Origin: Candidatus Sulfopaludibacter sp.
GTDB taxonomy: Bacteria > Acidobacteriota > Terriglobia > Bryobacterales > Bryobacteraceae
Length of the DNA stretch: 49,449 nucleotides
Assembly: GCA_031292755.1 (NCBI GenBank)
Contig: JARLGM010000033.1
Coordinates: forward strand, 1-49,449
Direction of reading: 5' to 3'
Positions 9,108 to 19,605 of this stretch are shown one piece after another. The translations under genes and the position numbers were made by a program. Numbering within the stretch: the stretch's first letter is position 1; each line of letters begins with the position of its first letter. The notes beneath the pieces are model-generated. The model did no database searches. It worked only from the letters and a program-made list of their open reading frames with translations, and was not told where the DNA came from.

Positions 9108-11138
9108 TTACTGCTGGCGGGCGTGCACGGCATCCACCGAAAATTCGGAGTTGTTGCCGTGGCAGGCGAGGCAGGCCTCGCCGAGGGAAGTGGTGTTGGA
9201 CAAGGCGTGAGACGCGGTGGCCTTGTCATCGTGGCAACCCTGGCAGGCGGCCGAAATCGGCGGCGTGGTCGGGGTGAATCCGCCCGGGCTGGCGACGGCG
9301 ACCGTGGTGGTCACATTGTCAACCTGGTAGGAGCTGTTCACATGGCACTTGGCGCAATCGCGCAGGTCGCCGGGGAACAGCACGCTCTGGAAATTGGTGG
9401 TGCCCAGGACGTACGGATTTGCCAGGTTGGCCCCGCGGTGGATGCTGTGGATCTGAGTGGCGAAGCTGACGCTCTGCTTGGACGTGCCGTCAGTGAGGGT
9501 CGGGTTGTGGCACTCGACGCATTCCTGCGTGTTGCCGCGCGCGCCGCCGTGGACGATGGTAAGGTCCTTATGGCAGGCGGAGCAGTTGACGGTAGCCACC
9601 ACGGTGCGGCGCGGAACCACTGTGGATTTGTCGACGGAGAAGTAATACTCGACCGGCACGGCCGTATCCACGGCGGCCTGGGATGCCGTTGTCCCGGCAA
9701 GAAGCGTTACGTTGTTGGTCGATTCCAGGGAAACCGTATAAGAACCCGTGGCGCCCGCCGGAATCTTGTTGGTCATGGTGTAGGAGTAAACGCCGGCGGT
9801 AAGGGTCGCCGTTGCGGCAGGGCTCTCCGAAACGCGAATGCCTGCCGGCCCTGTGCCGTAATCCGTGTTCGGACCGGCTAGAACCATGCGGAAGGAACTC
9901 ACTTTGGTAATGTCCACCGGATTCCCGGACTTATCCTTCACGACGAAGCTCACTGTCGGAGCATTACCGGCTGTCGCATTGGTAACGCCCACGATCTTCA
10001 GAACAATACCGGGCAGTGAAGTGGAGTAATTGGGAATGACATGGGCGTTGGGGATGGCGGGATCGAAATCCTGCACGCCTTTGGAGGAGTGGCACTGGGC
10101 GCACTGGTTATCGTCCTGCTGGACCAGATTGAGATGGTTCTTCCCGGTAGCGAAGTTCACGTCGTCGTGGCAGGATCCGCAGACGGCGCGGCTGGGAGCC
10201 GTTTTCCAGTTGTCGGCCTGTGCCGGACCGCTGGCGTGGCAAGTGGTGCAGTTGCGAATGTCCTGCGGGAATACCACTGTGGAAAAGTCCTTGACGCTGC
10301 CGCGGTGGACGATCTGATAAGTCCCGCCCGCCACCACGCTGGGCAGACTGGAGCCCATGTGGATCTTGTGAATGAAGACCTTCATATCCACGGTGTTGAG
10401 GGTGTCGGGATTGGTGCTCTGCGGAGTGTGGCAAAGAACACAGAAAGCCATCAGGGTTCGCGGTCCGGGGCTGCCGTGGGCGTTGAGCGGGTCGTGGCAG
10501 CCATTGCACGCTTTCTCGCTGACCACATCGCGGGTAACGGTTACCGGAGCGCCGTTCGGCACGAAGTTGTAGACGTCGTTCGAGGTGAACATCGTCGGGT
10601 AGCCGTATGCCGAAAGGTCGCGCTCCACCTGCACGCCCACCGAGTGAGTGACGGTGGCATCGTAGTTGGCGGGCAGTTTGATGGAAAACGTGTAGTCCCA
10701 GGTGCCGCTGGTGGGATCCACCAGGGCGTAAGAGCCGGCGGAATCCATGCCGGCCTGAACCTGCGGGGCATTGCTGTTGCTGGTGGCCTTCGTGGTTGTG
10801 GTGGTGTAGGCCACGTACTGGGTCTGGCCCTTGGGAATGTAGGCGGCCACAAAACCGAGACCCTCCTGGCCGGGCGTCTGAACACCCTTCACGTCGAGCC
10901 CTAAACCCTGCGAGTCTGTGAGGGTAAACCGAGCGACAAGAGTACCATCCTGACCGATCGCGACACTCTTGATTTTGACGATGACGCCCGTGGTCACCAT
11001 CGGAAACGCACCGGCCTGCGAGACCGGGACAAAATCCTTGTTCTTTTTCACCGGTCGATCATCGGCGTGTGCGGCGACCAAGAACAGCGTTGTAACCAGA
11101 GCCAGCGCGGCCCCAGCGCGAAATGCGCACTTCTTCAT
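9108..11138 (-). CDS. Decaheme c-type cytochrome, OmcA/MtrC family
   Basis: This 676-residue exported protein has exactly ten CxxCH heme-attachment motifs, in order CNGCH, CVLCH, CTTCH, CGSCH, CAQCH, CSACH, CVECH, CAKCH, CQGCH and CLACH. They form two groups of five separated by a beta-rich domain (around PTVSFVVKDKSGNPVDITKV), which is the pentaheme-beta-pentaheme layout of OmcA/MtrC-type cytochromes. Such proteins move electrons across or on the outer face of the cell envelope to metals or other acceptors. The signal peptide ends VAAHA-DD with no lipobox Cys, so it is not predicted to be a lipoprotein, unlike Shewanella OmcA. The ATG at 11138 has AGGAG 11 nt upstream; an ATG-like start further upstream (11210) would break the signal peptide. 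No porin-like or other cytochrome partner lies nearby. Confidence 0.9.
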   Translation of the reverse strand: MKKCAFRAGAALALVTTLFLVAAHADDRPVKKNKDFVPVSQAGAFPMVTTGVIVKIKSVAIGQDGTLVARFTLTDSQGLGLDVKGVQTPGQEGLGFVAAYIPKGQTQYVAYTTTTTKATSNSNAPQVQAGMDSAGSYALVDPTSGTWDYTFSIKLPANYDATVTHSVGVQVERDLSAYGYPTMFTSNDVYNFVPNGAPVTVTRDVVSEKACNGCHDPLNAHGSPGPRTLMAFCVLCHTPQSTNPDTLNTVDMKVFIHKIHMGSSLPSVVAGGTYQIVHRGSVKDFSTVVFPQDIRNCTTCHASGPAQADNWKTAPSRAVCGSCHDDVNFATGKNHLNLVQQDDNQCAQCHSSKGVQDFDPAIPNAHVIPNYSTSLPGIVLKIVGVTNATAGNAPTVSFVVKDKSGNPVDITKVSSFRMVLAGPNTDYGTGPAGIRVSESPAATATLTAGVYSYTMTNKIPAGATGSYTVSLESTNNVTLLAGTTASQAAVDTAVPVEYYFSVDKSTVVPRRTVVATVNCSACHKDLTIVHGGARGNTQECVECHNPTLTDGTSKQSVSFATQIHSIHRGANLANPYVLGTTNFQSVLFPGDLRDCAKCHVNSSYQVDNVTTTVAVASPGGFTPTTPPISAACQGCHDDKATASHALSNTTSLGEACLACHGNNSEFSVDAVHARQQ

Positions 11139-11263
11139 GAATAATATCGCTCCTAACGGAATCAATAATCCGGGTAGCCTTCCGGCCTGGAAATGCACGC
11201 CGATTACCATAACCCGGATTGCGGATTTACAGGGTTTATACTCTGAATATAAATTCTATAGGG

Positions 11264-11308
11264 GAGAATAACGCAGTTGTGGAACTTCTCTAGAGGAAAA
11301 TAACGCAG
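11264..11308 (+). repeat. Short direct repeat (GARAATAACGCAGT, two copies)
   Basis: GAGAATAACGCAGT (11264-11277) and GAAAATAACGCAGT (11295-11308) differ at one base and start 31 bp apart, about three helical turns, so both face the same side of the DNA. They lie between msrA and the cytochrome gene, upstream of the cytochrome on the minus strand. They could be paired sites for a regulator of the cytochrome. Confidence 0.35.
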
Positions 11309-11337
11309 TCCGGCAGCGCCGGGGCGGGAGTTTGGGC

Positions 11338-11979
11338 CTACTTGTTCAACTCCGGAAACTGCTTCTTGAGTTGGGCCAGTTTGGGTAGATCGTTGTAGAC
11401 GATATAAGGATAGTCCGGATTCCGTTGCAGGAATTTCTGGTGGTAAGCCTCTGCGGGATAGAACGCGCGCAAGGGGACCACTTCGGTCGCGATTGGGGCG
11501 CGAAACACCCTGGCGGCATCGATCTCGCGGATATAGGCCTCGGCCGTCTGCTTTTGCTGCTCGCTGGAATAGAAAATCACGGAGCGATACTGCGGGCCGG
11601 CATCCGGACCCTGGCGATTCTTCTCGGTGGGGTCATGGGCGACCGCAAAGAACACTTCCAGAAGCTGGCCGTAAGAGACTTTGGACGGGTCGTAGGTGAC
11701 CTGGACGGATTCGGCATGTCCGGTGTTGCCGCTCTCGACGATTTCATAACGGGCCGTCTTGGCCTCCCCGCCGGAGTAACCCGATACGGCTTTGGTCACA
11801 CCCTTGACGTGTTCGAAAACACCTTCCACACCCCAGAAACATCCGCCCGCGAAGACCGCCGTTTGCATCCCGGAAGCGCCCTCAGTGGCCGCTGGTGGCG
11901 GTGGCGCCGGGAAGCCCGACGCGGCGGCGATGGGGGCCAGGGTCCCGAAAAAGGCGATGCACACAAGGGGGATTCTCAT
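11338..11979 (-). CDS. msrA: Peptide-methionine (S)-S-oxide reductase, exported
   Basis: MsrA reduces methionine-S-sulfoxide in proteins back to methionine, repairing oxidative damage. The active-site block GGCFWG carries the catalytic Cys47, and the family blocks TGHAESVQVTYDP, HDPTEKNRQGPDAGPQYRS and AYHQKFL are all present. An N-terminal signal sequence (MRIPLVCIAFFGTLAPIAAASG) and a Pro-rich linker place the enzyme outside the cytoplasm, where it would protect envelope proteins. The ATG at 11979 is chosen over the one at 11994 because AGGAG lies 5 nt upstream of it. No msrB is fused or adjacent. It lies upstream of the cytochrome gene on the same strand, about 200 bp away, so co-transcription is uncertain. 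Confidence 0.95.
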   Translation of the reverse strand: MRIPLVCIAFFGTLAPIAAASGFPAPPPPAATEGASGMQTAVFAGGCFWGVEGVFEHVKGVTKAVSGYSGGEAKTARYEIVESGNTGHAESVQVTYDPSKVSYGQLLEVFFAVAHDPTEKNRQGPDAGPQYRSVIFYSSEQQKQTAEAYIREIDAARVFRAPIATEVVPLRAFYPAEAYHQKFLQRNPDYPYIVYNDLPKLAQLKKQFPELNK

Positions 11980-12293
11980 AAACGCTCCTGCCATTGTATT
12001 CGCAAGGGGCCGGCGGAGAGTTACGCCCCTCCCGTAACTTTACAAGTGGCGGGAGCGAATCAGAACATATGCCGGCGGGGCTTGCCGGACTGACCGCCCT
12101 GGAGTTGCACTGTTCCGATTCTGCCTGTGCCGCACATGGCGGTGTGGCATACCGGCGTGTTGGTGGCGAACGCCGGATTGGGCGCCGCGGCAGGTTGGGC
12201 GGTGCCCTGGAAACGGGCGTGAGACATGAGCCCGAAAAGCCGTTTCACCTGCTAAACTAAAAGTTATCCACTCCCTGGGAGGAACAACCTAAA
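11980..12293. other. Intergenic region between msrA and carA
   Basis: This 314-bp stretch separates divergent genes. It holds the Shine-Dalgarno of carA (GGGAGGA, 12277-12283) and presumably its promoter. A 62-codon GTG-initiated frame on the minus strand (12060-12248) is present, but it lacks a ribosome site and a recognisable fold and is not called. No attenuator hairpin with a T-run or pyrimidine-responsive leader was recognised. Confidence 0.5.
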
Positions 12294-13421
12294 TTGAACT
12301 CTGCGATTCTGGCCCTGGAGGACGGCAGCGTCTTCGAGGGCAGGAGTTTTGGTGCGCCCGCCGAGCGGTCCGGAGAGGTGGTCTTCAATACCGCCCTTAC
12401 CGGCTATCAGGAAGTATTCACCGATCCGTCCTACTCCGGACAGATCGTCATCCTCACCAACCCCCAAATCGGCAACTACGGAACCAGCTCCACGGACAAC
12501 GAATCTCTGCGCCCCTACATCGAAGGGCTGGTGGTACGCGAGTTCTCGTCCATCGCCAGCAACTGGCGAAGCGATGCCGATGCCAACAGCTTTCTGGCCC
12601 GCGCCGGAATTCCGGTGGTGGACGACCTGGATACGCGCGCCCTGGTGCGCCACCTGCGTACCCGTGGGGTGATGCGCGGCGTGCTTTCCTCCATCGAAAC
12701 CGACGCCCGGGCGCTGGTGGAAAAAGCGCGCTCCATCCCCACCATGGCGGGTCTGGACTTGGCCAGCCGCGTGAGCACCACCGAGCGGTACCAATGGGAT
12801 AAGCCCGTGGAGCCCTGCTCGCCCTCCGACCTGGTGGGCCCGCCGAAGCCGCAGCAATATCATGTAGTGGCTTACGATTATGGTATCAAGCATAACATTC
12901 TAAGGCGCTTAGTGCACGCTGGATGCCGCGTGACCGTAGTTCCCTCGCTGACCAGCGCCGAGGACGTACTGGCGCTGAATCCGGACGGCATCTTCCTCTC
13001 CAACGGGCCGGGCGATCCCGAGCCGCTGGAGACGCAAGTGGCCAACATTCGCAAGCTGATCGGCCGCAAGCCCATTTTCGGTATCTGCCTGGGCCACCAG
13101 TTGCTGGGGTTGGCGGTGGGTGGCAAGACGTATAAGTTAAAGTTCGGCCACCGCGGCGCCAACCATCCCGTACGCAACGAGGTCACCAAGCAGGTGGAGA
13201 TCACTTCGCACAACCACGGCTTCGCGGTGGACCCCGATTCGCTCAACCTCAACGAAGTGGACATCACCCACGTGAATCTGAACGATCAAACCCTGGAAGG
13301 CTTCCGGCATCGCAACCATCCGGTCTTCTGCGTGCAGTATCATCCGGAAGCGGCCCCAGGTCCGCACGATTCCCATTACCTGTTTGACGATTTCGTGAAC
13401 CTCATGAACGGGAAACAATAG
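12294..13421 (+). CDS. carA: Carbamoyl-phosphate synthase small subunit
   Basis: CarA hydrolyses glutamine and channels the ammonia to CarB for carbamoyl phosphate, the precursor of arginine and pyrimidines. Length (375 residues) matches the family. The N-terminal small-subunit domain ([13 protein letters not shown]..., residues 5-150) is followed by a class I glutamine amidotransferase domain with nucleophile Cys265 in FGICLGHQ and the His350/Glu352 pair in YHPEA. The start is TTG at 12294, supported by GGGAGGA at 12277-12283 with a 10-nt gap; there is no nearby in-frame ATG. carB follows after one base, so the subunits are co-translated in equal amounts. Confidence 0.97.
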   Translation: MNSAILALEDGSVFEGRSFGAPAERSGEVVFNTALTGYQEVFTDPSYSGQIVILTNPQIGNYGTSSTDNESLRPYIEGLVVREFSSIASNWRSDADANSFLARAGIPVVDDLDTRALVRHLRTRGVMRGVLSSIETDARALVEKARSIPTMAGLDLASRVSTTERYQWDKPVEPCSPSDLVGPPKPQQYHVVAYDYGIKHNILRRLVHAGCRVTVVPSLTSAEDVLALNPDGIFLSNGPGDPEPLETQVANIRKLIGRKPIFGICLGHQLLGLAVGGKTYKLKFGHRGANHPVRNEVTKQVEITSHNHGFAVDPDSLNLNEVDITHVNLNDQTLEGFRHRNHPVFCVQYHPEAAPGPHDSHYLFDDFVNLMNGKQ

Positions 13422-13422
13422 G

Positions 13423-16649
<3,227 letters not shown>

Positions 16650-16653
<4 letters not shown>

Positions 16654-17621
16654 CCCGGCGGGTTGCCCGAGCTCTGCGTGCCGGTGGCCCGGAGGTCATC
16701 GAACTCCACAGCGAAGAGGTTGCACCCTTGCAGCCTCACGAGGCGCTGGTGCGCGTGGAGGCCGCGGGCCTCAATCATGCCGAGACGTTGATTCGCTCCG
16801 GCACCTATGTGGTGCGCCTGCCCTTTCCTTACCCGCTGGGCGGAGAGGGCGCGGGCGTCGTTGTCGAAGCCGGCGCAGATGCAGCCGTTGCCGCCGGCAC
16901 CCGGGTCTGCTGGGGCGCGGTTCTGGGATCTTGCGCCACCCTGCTCACCGCGCCGGCCTCGCTTTTGGTCCCGATTCCCGATAGCCTCACTTTCGAGGAC
17001 GCCGCGTGCGTGGCTGTGGCGGGCCTCACTGCCGGCGGCCTGGCCCGCGTCTGGCCGCTGCACGGGCGCACCGCAGTAATCTGGGGCGCGGCCGGCGCGG
17101 TGGGCCGCATGCTCGTGGCCATCCTGGCCGAGCAGGGTACCGATGTCATCGGCATTGCCGGCGGCGCGCGCGTGGAAGAGGTTCGCGCGGCCGGAGCTGC
17201 GTGCGCGATCGATCGCTCTTCGCAAGATGTCCGCGAAGCCGTGCGCGTACATACCGGCGGACGCGGGGCCGACGCCGTGTTCGATCCCATCGGCGCGCCC
17301 ACCTGCGCCATCAGCCTGGACCTGCTGGCCCCGCGCGGCTGCCTGATCCATTACGGCGAGTTGGCCGGTGTGCCACCCGCGGTCGATCTGCACCAACTGT
17401 TTGCGAAATCCCTCTTCGTGACCAAGTACAACGGCTCGCGTTGGATCCACGGCATCGACGAATTCGCCGGCCTCATCGGGAATGCACTGGCGCTGGCCGC
17501 CACGCGGCGCGCGGTCATCGCGCGCATCGCCGACCGCTTTCCTCTCGACCAGGCTGCCGACGCATACCGCATGCTGGAATCCGGTGCGCCAGGTAAGGTG
17601 CTGGTACTTCCTAACGCGTAA
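16650..17621 (+). CDS. Quinone oxidoreductase-like, zinc-independent MDR family protein
   Basis: This 323-residue protein belongs to the medium-chain dehydrogenase/reductase superfamily. The N-terminal GroES-like half contains [16 protein letters not shown] and [10 protein letters not shown], typical of NADPH:quinone reductases. The Rossmann half contains [11 protein letters not shown], where AAGAVG is the cofactor loop. The zinc ligands of alcohol dehydrogenases are absent. Family members reduce quinones or activated alkenes with NADPH; the substrate is not known. The GTG at 16650 overlaps the carB stop (GTGA), which gives translational coupling and decides the start; a GTG at 16608 inside carB is less plausible. 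The link to carbamoyl phosphate synthesis is positional only. Confidence 0.82.
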
Positions 17622-17623
17622 AC

Positions 17624-17657
17624 AAAAAAACCCGGCGGGGTTTTAGTGCCCGCCGGG
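17624..17657 (-). terminator. Rho-independent terminator for the cyclophilin gene
   Basis: CCCGGCGGG (17631-17639) and CCCGCCGGG (17649-17657) form a perfect 9-bp stem with a 9-nt loop. On the minus strand the stem is followed by seven T residues, a textbook intrinsic terminator for the gene ending at 17735. On the plus strand it may also help end the quinone oxidoreductase transcript. Confidence 0.85.
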
Positions 17658-17734
17658 CCGCGTCGTTTCAATTTGACCCTGTATTGGTAACTTCCTGGTC
17701 CCCTTCGTCTCGGGGCAGGGTCTCCTACAATATA

Positions 17735-18376
17735 TCACTGAATCGTAGCCTTTTTAACGAAATCTAAACGAGGAAAATGTGCGTCCAGGTATTGATTTCC
17801 TTGTATCCCGATTTGCGCCGGATCGGGACCCTGGCCGCTGGGCGGCATGTCGCCGTAGCTGTCGTAGAAGCTGTCCACCACTTCCATACCTTGCGTTACC
17901 CGGCCGATCGGCGCAAAGCCCTTGTCGTCCAGCATGGAATTATTTCTCAGGTTGAAAAACAGTTGCGTGCTCCGCGAATTGGGCGCCCCGGTGGCGGCGT
18001 AGGTCAGCATTCCGCGCACATTGCTCTGCCGCACATGGTCGTCCGGTATGGGCGCGGTGGCCCATAGATCATTGGTTTTGGGGTCGCCATTAATGCCGAA
18101 CTGCGTGACGAAATTGCGCACTACGCGAAAGAAGCGATTGCCATCGTAGAAACCCGTCTTCACCAGCGTATAAAAATGATCGACGCCGTTGGGCGCCCAA
18201 TCGCGATGTACTTCCACGATGACGGCGCCCTTGGAGGTATCGAAATTGACGTTGAAGACGTCCGGCGCGGTTTCGTTTTTGGCGACCTCCGCTTTCTTTG
18301 CGGGCTCGCTCGACGAGCAGCCCGCCACCACCAGGCACAACATAGTGAGCAACAACAAACCGGCTGGTTTTGTCAT
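17735..18376 (-). CDS. Cyclophilin-type peptidyl-prolyl cis-trans isomerase, lipoprotein
   Basis: This 213-residue protein has a lipoprotein signal (TMLCLVVAGC, lipid-acceptor Cys20), followed by a short charged linker and a cyclophilin domain (about residues 43-205). Family blocks are visible: NFDTSKGAVIVEVHRDWAPNGVDHFYTLVKTGFYDG, the active-site FFRVVRNFVTQFGI with the catalytic Arg, and STQLFFNL. It should catalyse proline isomerisation during folding of exported proteins at the membrane. A strong terminator follows at 17624-17657 and no gene continues in the same direction, so it is probably monocistronic. CATACT lies 9 nt before the ATG without a clear Shine-Dalgarno sequence. Confidence 0.9.
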   Translation of the reverse strand: MTKPAGLLLLTMLCLVVAGCSSSEPAKKAEVAKNETAPDVFNVNFDTSKGAVIVEVHRDWAPNGVDHFYTLVKTGFYDGNRFFRVVRNFVTQFGINGDPKTNDLWATAPIPDDHVRQSNVRGMLTYAATGAPNSRSTQLFFNLRNNSMLDDKGFAPIGRVTQGMEVVDSFYDSYGDMPPSGQGPDPAQIGIQGNQYLDAHFPRLDFVKKATIQ

Positions 18377-18393
18377 GAAACCACTAGTATGCC

Positions 18394-19143
18394 ATGCTGG
18401 GCGAAGCCATGGCTGCCTACGACGATTTCGCCTGGTTTTACGATCGCTACTGGAACGAAGAGTTCCACAGCCTGGCGTTTCCCATTCTGGAGCGCGTCTG
18501 GCTGGCGCGCCTGGCGGAGCGCGCTTCGGTTCTGGACGTCTGCTGCGGCACCGGCTATCTGGCGGGAATGCTGCTGGCGCGCGGCCATTTGGTCACGGGC
18601 ATCGATTGCTCGCCCGTGATGATCGAGTACGCGCGGGAAAACCAGCCCTCGGGCGTCTTTCACGTGGCCGATGCCACCACGTTTCAACTGCCGGAGAGCT
18701 TCGACGCGGCAGTCTCCACGTTCGATTCTCTCAACCATATTCTGGCTCTGAAGGATCTGCAAGCCGTGTTCCGGCGCGTTGCCGCGGCCCTGAAACCGGG
18801 AGCGCTGTTCGCCTTCGACATGCTGCTGGACGATGCCTACCGAACCAATTGGGGCCAATCCTTCGCCCTGGTGCGCGATGACCACGTGCTCACCATCACC
18901 GGCTCGGGCTTCGATTTCCGGAGCCGCAAGGCCCGCTGCACCATCACCATGTTCCGCCTGATCGCGGGAGCCTGGCAGCGCGCCGACGTGACCATTTACG
19001 AGCGGTGCTACACCGGGAAGGAAATTTCCGGCGCGCTGGAACAGGCCGGGTTCGGCGAGATTTCGTGTTATGACGCGGGAGACCTGGGAATGAGCGGACA
19101 GTTAGGCGAAGGCCGGACTTTCATCGTCGCCGCCCGGCAATAG
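18394..19143 (+). CDS. Class I SAM-dependent methyltransferase
   Basis: This 249-residue cytoplasmic protein has a clear SAM-binding Rossmann fold. Motif I is VLDVCCGTGYLAG (about residues 47-59), the acidic end of strand 2 is VTGIDCSPVMIEYA, motif II is FHVADATTFQLPESFDAAVSTFDSLNHI, and the later block is LKPGALFAFDML. The N-terminal YDDFAWFYDRYW is typical of small-molecule methyltransferases of this type. The substrate is unknown. The start is uncertain: ATG 18394 and ATG 18409 are both possible and neither has a good ribosome site. The gene diverges from the cyclophilin gene and converges with the hemerythrin gene, with only 5 nt between stops. Confidence 0.85.
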   Translation: MLGEAMAAYDDFAWFYDRYWNEEFHSLAFPILERVWLARLAERASVLDVCCGTGYLAGMLLARGHLVTGIDCSPVMIEYARENQPSGVFHVADATTFQLPESFDAAVSTFDSLNHILALKDLQAVFRRVAAALKPGALFAFDMLLDDAYRTNWGQSFALVRDDHVLTITGSGFDFRSRKARCTITMFRLIAGAWQRADVTIYERCYTGKEISGALEQAGFGEISCYDAGDLGMSGQLGEGRTFIVAARQ

Positions 19144-19148
19144 GGCTG

Positions 19149-19565
19149 CTACGCGGCGCGCGAGCGGCGGTGATTGCGAAGGGCCGCGCCCATCATTTTA
19201 TCCGCGACGGCCATGTGATCCTCCAGCCACCGCGACGCGAAATCGATCAGTTCCCTGCCCGCTTTCCGGTCGCCGGCGTGGATGCGTCCGGCATACAGGG
19301 TCGCGCGCTTGCGCAGCGTGTCGTGCAGGCCTTTGTGCCAGTCAATCATGGCATACTTCGCCGCGCGCATCAGCCGCTCTTCGTGGGTAAAGTGGTCCTC
19401 CACTTCGGCCAGCAGCGCGCGCACCTTGCCGTCGATCTCCTCCGCGCCTGCGCCGTTTGCCAGCGCCCTCTTCAAATCGGCCGCCAGCAGGTACAGGCTG
19501 CGATGCTCCGCATCGACTTCAGGGATATAAATGGTGTTCTCTTCGCTCCATCTGAGCCGGGACAT
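19149..19565 (-). CDS. Bacteriohemerythrin
   Basis: This 138-residue four-helix protein should bind O2 reversibly at a di-iron centre. All seven expected iron ligands are seen: His21 (DAEH), His58 and Glu62 (HFTHE), His77 and His81 (HKGLH), His117 and Asp122 (HMAVAD). Single-domain hemerythrins act in oxygen delivery, storage or sensing in the cytoplasm. The ATG at 19565 is preferred over 19574 because it gives the usual MSxLxW-type N-terminus and lies 9 nt after TAAACT, a possible leaderless promoter. It follows topA in the same direction, 40 nt downstream, so it could also be read from the topA transcript. Confidence 0.9.
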   Translation of the reverse strand: MSRLRWSEENTIYIPEVDAEHRSLYLLAADLKRALANGAGAEEIDGKVRALLAEVEDHFTHEERLMRAAKYAMIDWHKGLHDTLRKRATLYAGRIHAGDRKAGRELIDFASRWLEDHMAVADKMMGAALRNHRRSRAA

Positions 19566-19574
19566 AACCCACAT

Positions 19575-19580
19575 AGTTTA
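19575..19580 (-). promoter_or_regulatory. -10-like hexamer (TAAACT) 9 nt before the hemerythrin start
   Basis: On the minus strand TAAACT lies exactly 9 nt before the ATG at 19565, with no Shine-Dalgarno in between. No -35 match is seen, and the promoter would have to lie between the topA stop and this site. It is listed because the same arrangement recurs at several genes here. Confidence 0.3.
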
Positions 19581-19605
19581 ACAGATTCGGAGCGATATAT
19601 CCGCT

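Noticed and set aside
12060..12248. 62-codon GTG-initiated frame on the minus strand before carA, with two Cys in CHTAMCG
   Set aside because: It lacks a ribosome site and a recognisable family, and it overlaps the region expected to hold the carA promoter. It may be real but cannot be supported.
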